A stretch of DNA of 17,143 bases, taken from NCBI GenBank assembly GCA_934086255.1, contig CAKOIB010000014.1:1-17143 (forward strand), written 5' to 3'. The position numbers were made by a program, and so were the translations under genes. The notes beneath the pieces are model-generated. The model did no database searches. It saw only the letters and a list, made by a program, of their open reading frames with translations, and had not been told where the DNA came from. Source of the stretch: an uncultured Bacilli bacterium. Lineage in GTDB: Bacteria > Bacillota_I > Bacilli_A > RF39 > UBA660. Shown piece by piece: positions 13,060-17,143 of the stretch (the first letter of the stretch is position 1; each line of letters starts with the position of its first letter).

Positions 13060-14806
13060 ATTCCAAAACAGCCTTAATTCTTCTTACACCAGAAGAACTA
13101 GCTTCTTCCTTTACAATTTTAAAATGCCCAAGCACCTTAGTCGAAGAAACATGAGGACCCATACATATTTCACTAGAAACATCACCAATCTTATAAACAG
13201 TAACAACATCAGGATACCTATCTATAAACATATGCTCAGCCCCGCTTTTAATAGCATCTTCCTTAGTCATTTCACAAACACTAACCTTTAAATCATCATT
13301 AATCCAAGAATTAACTAATGAACAAACCTTATCCTTTTCTTCATCACTAAGCTTATGATCACAACTAAAATCAAATCTTAATCTTTCACTTGTTATATTA
13401 CTACCCTTTTGATGAGCATGAGGACCCACTACTAGTTTTAAAGCAGCATTAAGTAAATGTGTCGCAGTATGATATTTAGTTTCCATATCACCACTTGATG
13501 CAAGTCCACCCTTAAACTTCTCTTTAGAACCCATCTTAGATATTTCTTGATGATGATGAAACTTTTCTTTAAAACCTAAAACATCAACAGAAATACCAAG
13601 TTCATTAGCAAGTTCAACAGTAAGTTCTATAGGAAAACCATAAGTATCATATAACTTAAAAGCTAAATCCCTATCAATTATATTATCAGTAAGATTATTA
13701 ACCACCTTATCAAACTCTTTAAGACCCTTTTCTAAAGTACGATTAAACTTAATCTTTTCCTTAGTAAGAACATCATAACAAACTTCTTTATTTCTTTTAA
13801 TTTCATCATAATAATCCTCATACTTAGAAACAATTAACTTAGCAATTCTAATATCAAAATCACTATTAATATCAATACCAAGCTTTTTAGCATGCCTAAT
13901 AGTCCTACGAATAAGCCTTCTTAATATATAACCACGAAAAGTATTACTAGGAACAATACCAGCATCATCACAAGAAATAAACACACTAGTCCTAATATGA
14001 TCTGCAATTATTCTCATACTCTTTTCATTACCATAATAAGGAAGATTACTAATATCACAAATCAAATCAATAACATCCTTCCATATCGAAGACATATAAT
14101 TATCATTAACACCCTCAAGAATCGCAGTAACCCTTTCAACACCCATACCAGTATCAACATTCTTCTTAGACAAACTAGTATAAGTACCATCACCATGACG
14201 AACATACTCCATAAATACATTATTCCATATTTCAACCCATCTATCATCATCCAAATCAAAAGACTCTGGAATATCATCATCACTTCTAAAATAAAATATT
14301 TCAGTATCAGGTCCACATGGTCCAGTATCCCCCGCTATCCAAAAATTATCCTCAAAAGTTTCCCTTATTCTATCTTTACTAATACCAAGAGATAACCATT
14401 TATTATAAGACACCTCATCCCTAGGAATAAAATCATTACCAGAAAAAACAGTAACTCCTAACCTTTCAACAGGAATATTTAAAACCTTAGTCAAAAAATT
14501 AAAACTATATAAAATACTCTCTTCCTTAAAATAATCCCCTAAAGACCAATTACCAAGCATTTCAAAAAAAGTATGATGAGTAGTATCACCAATCTCATCT
14601 AAATCAGTAAGCCTTACACACTTTTGATAATCACAAAGCCTTGTACCACTAGGATGCTTCTTACCAAGTAAATAAGGAACAAGAGGTTGCATCCCCGCAG
14701 TATTAAACAAAACAGAATTATCATCAATAGGAACAATCGGAGCACTAGGTATAAAACTATGCCCTAAATCCTCAAAATACTTAATATACAAATCCTTAAG
14801 ATTCAT
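13058..14806 (-). CDS. alaS: Compact alanyl-tRNA synthetase lacking the C-Ala domain
   Basis: The enzyme charges tRNA-Ala and clears mischarged Ser or Gly. The class II catalytic core is intact: SVLFNTAGMQP (31-41), RLTDLDEIGDTTHHTFFEMLGNWSLGDYFK with motif 2 (65-94), AGDTGPCGPDTE (158-169), motif 3 VDTGMGVER (217-225) and the tRNA helix RGYILRRLIRRTIRHA (291-306). The editing zinc site is present: His446 and His450 in HTATH, Cys548 and His552 in CMGPH (usually CGGTH). It has 582 residues against about 870 usually. The C-terminal oligomerisation/tRNA-elbow domain is missing, and the beta-barrel between tRNA-binding and editing parts appears replaced by about 15 residues. The ends are clean, so it reads as a genuine short form. 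The start overlaps the upstream gene by 11 bp; SD GAGGTG. Confidence 0.95.
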   Translation of the reverse strand: MNLKDLYIKYFEDLGHSFIPSAPIVPIDDNSVLFNTAGMQPLVPYLLGKKHPSGTRLCDYQKCVRLTDLDEIGDTTHHTFFEMLGNWSLGDYFKEESILYSFNFLTKVLNIPVERLGVTVFSGNDFIPRDEVSYNKWLSLGISKDRIRETFEDNFWIAGDTGPCGPDTEIFYFRSDDDIPESFDLDDDRWVEIWNNVFMEYVRHGDGTYTSLSKKNVDTGMGVERVTAILEGVNDNYMSSIWKDVIDLICDISNLPYYGNEKSMRIIADHIRTSVFISCDDAGIVPSNTFRGYILRRLIRRTIRHAKKLGIDINSDFDIRIAKLIVSKYEDYYDEIKRNKEVCYDVLTKEKIKFNRTLEKGLKEFDKVVNNLTDNIIDRDLAFKLYDTYGFPIELTVELANELGISVDVLGFKEKFHHHQEISKMGSKEKFKGGLASSGDMETKYHTATHLLNAALKLVVGPHAHQKGSNITSERLRFDFSCDHKLSDEEKDKVCSLVNSWINDDLKVSVCEMTKEDAIKSGAEHMFIDRYPDVVTVYKIGDVSSEICMGPHVSSTKVLGHFKIVKEEASSSGVRRIKAVLE

Positions 14807-15341
14807 CTTTCATCACCTCATCTATAATTCTAGTAGCAACTAAATTCAAAGAATCTATGTCTTTATCATTAATAACTTCATAATCATAATCACTATAATT
14901 ATCCATTGCAACCTCTGTATAATGCTTTCTTTGCTCAGAAGTAAGCTCGTTTTCAAAATCAGGCCTTATCATCTTAATCGTAGTAACACAATCATAATTC
15001 TTTCTTACTTCCTCTATCTCAAGAGGTTCTCTAACATCAGAAACAATAAAAACATCAAAGAAATTAGACAAAACCTTTATATCCTCAATCAACCTATTAA
15101 CATGAAACTTAGGATCAATTTGCTTTCTAATAACCTCAGTACCTAACATTTGCAACAATTCCCTAGGCTTAGTCTCTTCTTTTCCATCCCATCCAAAATA
15201 CCTTTGAGCATAAAACTTAATATAAGTCCCAACAGAAACTCTACAAACCTTATAACCCCTAGAACTAAGAACACCCTCTAAAGCATCAGCAAAAGTATCC
15301 TTACCACTTCTAGCTTTACCACTAATCATAAAAATCTTCAT
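14796..15341 (-). CDS. P-loop nucleoside-monophosphate-kinase-like protein (dNMP kinase/AAA family)
   Basis: The 181-residue product begins with a P-loop, MKIFMISGKARSGKDTFAD, with GKARSGKD at 8-15. Later come FIVSDVREPLEIE (Walker-B-like strand and DVRE) and IKMIRPDFE, in the order seen in deoxynucleoside-monophosphate kinases and adenylate-kinase-like AAA proteins. It may phosphorylate a nucleotide, but the substrate cannot be told. ATG 15341 follows the transporter stop by 4 bp with SD GAGGA; an ATG at 15371 would overlap the transporter gene and arises from a local 15-bp duplication. The 3' end overlaps alaS by 11 bp, which points to coupled translation. Confidence 0.85.
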   Translation of the reverse strand: MKIFMISGKARSGKDTFADALEGVLSSRGYKVCRVSVGTYIKFYAQRYFGWDGKEETKPRELLQMLGTEVIRKQIDPKFHVNRLIEDIKVLSNFFDVFIVSDVREPLEIEEVRKNYDCVTTIKMIRPDFENELTSEQRKHYTEVAMDNYSDYDYEVINDKDIDSLNLVATRIIDEVMKDES

Positions 15342-15345
15342 ACTA

Positions 15346-16509
15346 TCAATCCTCTTCATAAAAATCTTCATCTTTTCTTAATCTTTCAAGTATTTCATAC
15401 CTTTCATCAATTGCATTAAGTATAATCTTTAAACCCGCAACTATCGGAGTAGATAAAATCATTCCAATAATACCCCAGAAATATCCAAATATTAACAATG
15501 TTATCATAATAGTAACTGGATGTAAATGAACAGTCTTACTCATAATAACAGGATGTAAAACAATATTATCAACTTGTTGAACAAGAAGTGCTACAACAAT
15601 AGTAAGAACCCCTACTAAAGGACTAACAGTAAATCCAACAATAGCTGCAATAGCACCACCAATCCATGGACCAATATAAGGAATAATATTAGTAATACCT
15701 GCAATTACACCAAATAACATCGGAGATGGAAGCCCAACAATTTTAAACAATATCCAAGATAAAACAGAAACAGCAAGCGCAATAAATAAAGTTCCTTGTA
15801 CAAAAGCCTTAAAAGTTGTATTAAGCTCACTACATACCTTTTTAATAGAATAATGCCACTTCTTAGGAAAGAAATCAAGAGCATGCTTAACCCCATCAAA
15901 ATCAATAAGTAAATAAAAACCAACAACAAGTCCAAGTAAAAATGTACCAATACTAGCCACAAGACCAGTAGTAAAATTAAGAATAGTAGTAGGAAGCTCA
16001 GTAGTAAGATTAACAGCAAACTTCTCTACCCCACTATAAATACTAGACTCAATCGAAGACAAATCAATTCCTCCAACAGCAAGCCTATCAAAAGCATTAC
16101 TCATAAATATACCAAACTTATTAAATAAAGATGGCAAAATTCCTACAAACTCATTAATTTGAGTATATAACATTGGAACAAGTAATCTAAAAAATAAATA
16201 AAGAACTGCTATAAAAATAAGAAACACAAAAGATGAACCAATAGTTCTATTAACCTTCTTTTTAGATAACCATGTAACAATAGGATCAAGTAACCAAGCA
16301 ATAACTATACCTATAAAGAAAGGTGTAGCAACACTTAAAACATTACCAATAAAAGTAAGTATTTTAATTTCTTTACCTAAATAAATACATAAAACCACTA
16401 AAGATAATACTATTAAATAAAGAGTAACCTTAAGTATTTTCTTACTAATATTAATAACCTCATTTAAACTTTGATAATCTATTTTATTATCATTATTTTT
16501 TCTCAACAT
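15346..16509 (-). CDS. AI-2E family (PerM/UPF0118) membrane transporter
   Basis: Members of this family are multi-spanning inner-membrane proteins; some are proposed to export autoinducer-2, others move ions. The 387 residues show about seven to eight hydrophobic helices. The C-terminal half holds typical blocks: GLPSPMLFGVIAGITNIIPYIGPWIGG, VSPLVGVLTIVVALLVQQVDNIVLHPVIMS, LHPVTIMITLLIFGYFWGIIGM and LSTPIVA. The start ATG 16509 has a near-perfect SD (AGGAGGTGAT, 16514-16523); the in-frame GTG at 16518 lies inside the SD. It is the first gene of the operon transporter-dNMP kinase-like-alaS. The stop is TGA followed at once by TAG. The substrate is unknown. Confidence 0.92.
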   Translation of the reverse strand: MLRKNNDNKIDYQSLNEVINISKKILKVTLYLIVLSLVVLCIYLGKEIKILTFIGNVLSVATPFFIGIVIAWLLDPIVTWLSKKKVNRTIGSSFVFLIFIAVLYLFFRLLVPMLYTQINEFVGILPSLFNKFGIFMSNAFDRLAVGGIDLSSIESSIYSGVEKFAVNLTTELPTTILNFTTGLVASIGTFLLGLVVGFYLLIDFDGVKHALDFFPKKWHYSIKKVCSELNTTFKAFVQGTLFIALAVSVLSWILFKIVGLPSPMLFGVIAGITNIIPYIGPWIGGAIAAIVGFTVSPLVGVLTIVVALLVQQVDNIVLHPVIMSKTVHLHPVTIMITLLIFGYFWGIIGMILSTPIVAGLKIILNAIDERYEILERLRKDEDFYEED

Positions 16510-16525
16510 ATCAATCACCTCCTAA

Positions 16526-16534
16526 ATTATACCA
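16526..16534 (-). promoter_or_regulatory. Extended -10 promoter of the transporter-alaS operon
   Basis: The minus strand reads TGGTATAAT, a perfect extended -10 without a good -35. The SD starts only 2 bp past the -10, so the mRNA must be nearly leaderless or start unusually close to it. Confidence 0.6.
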
Positions 16535-16572
16535 TTTATATAAAAAAAATTAAACTATTTTAAATAAAAATA

Positions 16573-16610
16573 TAAAAAAAACAATATAGAAAATTACATT
16601 TTCTATATTG
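16573..16610 (-). terminator. Strong intrinsic terminator ending the TR transcript
   Basis: A perfect 13-bp stem (16582-16594 with 16598-16610) with a 3-nt loop is followed on the minus strand by eight T residues. No protein gene ends before it, so it most probably terminates the RNA containing the template repeat. Confidence 0.9.
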
Positions 16611-16983
16611 CCTATGGTTTCTAATTTTCAAATTACATTACTCACTAAAAACACATATAACACTTTCTTTTACAAACATGTCTGTAAAAAGGTAATAAAC
16701 TTCTACAAAATAACAGTCTATTATAATCCGTAAACTATAATCATGACCCAAAATTATATAAATAATTCGAAATATGAAACTTGATATTATCTAAGTAATA
16801 ACAGAGGTCCCTTCTAATTGTGTAGTCCAGAGCGCCGGCCCCAAGAAGGACTGCGCGGGCGGAGTTGTTAGTGTTAGCGTTACCGTTATTGTTGTTGAAG
16901 TTGAAGGCACCGGCGTTAGCACCATTATTGTAGTTACCGCCGCGCAGAACCCAAGGGTTGTTAGAGTTCACGAAGTTGGCGTC
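16582..16983 (-). ncRNA. Probable DGR template RNA (TR plus 3' spacer)
   Basis: The minus strand from just before the TR to the strong terminator is about 400 nt without a credible gene. The 3' spacer, about 220 nt from TR end to terminator, matches the expectation that a DGR RNA needs a structured segment 3' of TR for cDNA priming by the RT-Avd complex. A hairpin-like element lies at about 16668-16692 (TTTTACAAACATGT paired with CTGTAAAAAGG on the plus strand, one mismatch and a bulge). The 5' end is uncertain: it could start at the candidate promoter just before TR or derive from a longer transcript entering from the right edge. Confidence 0.6.
16831..16980 (-). repeat. DGR template repeat (TR)
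   Basis: 150 bp align without gaps to the VR at 3374-3523. Read in the VR frame, it has 17 Asn codons (AAC/AAT) among 50. AAC is favoured because its two adenines can mutate to many amino acids without giving stop codons, the hallmark of DGR templates. GC is about 54% despite 37 adenines. The in-frame ATG at 16986 has no SD, so the reading frame is not a gene. Confidence 0.93.
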
Positions 16984-16984
16984 C

Positions 16985-17013
16985 ATTTTACAGTTTATAA
17001 CCTATTTCATCAA
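16985..17013 (-). promoter_or_regulatory. Candidate promoter directly upstream of TR
   Basis: The minus strand has TTGATG (17008-17013), a 17-bp spacer and TAAAAT (16985-16990). The predicted start falls at about the first base of TR. The -35 overlaps a hairpin, and AT-rich sequence yields such matches by chance. Confidence 0.35.
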
Positions 17014-17023
17014 CACGATGAAA
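17005..17023. other. Small hairpin 5' of TR
   Basis: A perfect 7-bp stem, TTTCATC (17005-17011) with GATGAAA (17017-17023), and a 5-nt loop. It is the third of three successive hairpins on the 5' side of TR. Confidence 0.6.
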
Positions 17024-17037
17024 CCAAAAATAATTTA

Positions 17038-17069
17038 CTACCATTTTCCTTTAAAAAGGAAAATGGTAG
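17038..17069. other. Long perfect inverted repeat 5' of TR
   Basis: A 15-bp perfect inverted repeat (17038-17052 with 17055-17069) with a 2-nt centre; in practice the inner pairs would open to form the loop. Followed on the minus strand by an AT-rich stretch with five T (about 17026-17030). It could end an upstream gene or fold as part of a DGR RNA. Confidence 0.75.
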
Positions 17070-17087
17070 ATTTCAAAAACTTAACCA

Positions 17088-17121
17088 CCTTTTCATTTTC
17101 TTATCAAAGAAAATGAAAAGG
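17088..17121. terminator. Second long hairpin near the right edge, possible terminator of an upstream gene
   Basis: A perfect 15-bp stem (17088-17102 with 17107-17121) with a 4-nt loop. On the minus strand it is followed by TGGTTAAGTTTTTG. Together with the hairpin at 17038-17069 it would suit the end of a gene entering from the right, such as a reverse transcriptase, but that gene is not in view. Confidence 0.55.
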
Positions 17122-17143
17122 AAAAGTACGAAAGTAAATCATT

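Noticed and set aside
15327..15371. A 15-bp direct repeat (ATGAAGATTTTTATG on the minus strand) 30 bp apart, giving two possible starts for the dNMP-kinase-like gene
   Set aside because: The copy at 15357-15371 lies in the transporter coding sequence and lacks an SD; the copy at 15327-15341 has a GAGGA SD and begins the P-loop strand directly. Probably a chance or small local duplication, not a regulatory element.
16741..16986. An 81-codon minus-strand reading frame rich in Asn that could be called a small protein
   Set aside because: It is the template repeat read in the VR frame with unrelated sequence after it. It has no SD before its ATG, and its content is explained by DGR template design.
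16985..17013. Reading the promoter-like match before TR as proof of an independent TR transcript
   Set aside because: The -35 matches 4 of 6 and sits in a hairpin; in such AT-rich DNA this can be chance. Kept only as a low-confidence feature.
1..17143. CRISPR arrays, tRNA or rRNA genes, insertion sequences, prophage structural genes
   Set aside because: Looked for on both strands by eye; no regularly spaced repeats, cloverleaf or CCA-end patterns, transposase motifs or phage structural proteins were seen. The VirD4-like gene alone does not show an integrated element.

Overview
The window comes from a very AT-rich, Gram-positive-type genome, probably an uncultured low-GC Bacilli/Mollicutes-like gut lineage. 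Evidence for this is the L21-Prp-L27 order with the cleavable L27 extension, strong Shine-Dalgarno (SD) sequences, a SipW/TasA-type surface protein and a CBS-DRTGG family II pyrophosphatase. UGA behaves as a stop codon (used once, followed at once by TAG), so the code appears standard. The exact taxon is inference.

All genes except the YigZ-family gene lie on the minus strand, so transcription runs mostly right to left. From left to right: uvrC (N-terminal part only, cut by the left edge) behind an unrecognised gene; the single plus-strand yigZ-like gene, whose promoter is interleaved with the divergent one; the rplU-prp-rpmA operon (L21, L27 protease, L27); a surface-protein gene of about 2 kb; a HerA-like ATPase; a rhodanese; a VirD4-like ATPase; a manganese-type inorganic pyrophosphatase; a SpoU rRNA/tRNA methyltransferase; a YgjP-type zinc peptidase; an unusually short alanyl-tRNA synthetase; a dNMP-kinase-like P-loop protein; an AI-2E-family transporter; and finally about 600 bp without a protein gene.

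The main discovery is a diversity-generating retroelement (DGR) split across the window. The last 150 bp of the surface-protein gene (3374-3523) is a variable repeat (VR). The template repeat (TR) is at 16831-16980, in the non-coding right end. The two align without gaps over 50 codons. TR has 17 Asn codons (AAC/AAT), and 15 of them encode something else in VR, while only 2 of the other 33 residues differ. Both repeats are GC-rich islands and share a 17-bp GC-rich block near the 3' end, the expected IMH/IMH* position. The TR lies in a probable non-coding RNA ending at a very strong terminator (16573-16610), with three perfect hairpins on its 5' side. No reverse transcriptase or Avd gene is in the window; they must lie beyond an edge, most simply to the right, or act in trans. 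The target protein combines a SipW/TasA-like N-terminus with a C-type-lectin/FGE-like variable C-terminus, so the system probably diversifies a cell-surface binding protein of the host, not a phage tail. VR and TR are about 13.3 kb apart, separated by housekeeping genes, and they carry 14 non-adenine differences, 12 at codon third positions. That pattern suggests an old rewriting event or a different donor template.

Secondary points: an alanyl-tRNA synthetase lacking the C-Ala domain and apparently the beta-barrel; VirD4 and HerA motors with no conjugation genes nearby; heavy use of extended -10 promoters with very short leaders; and stop codons placed inside terminator stems.
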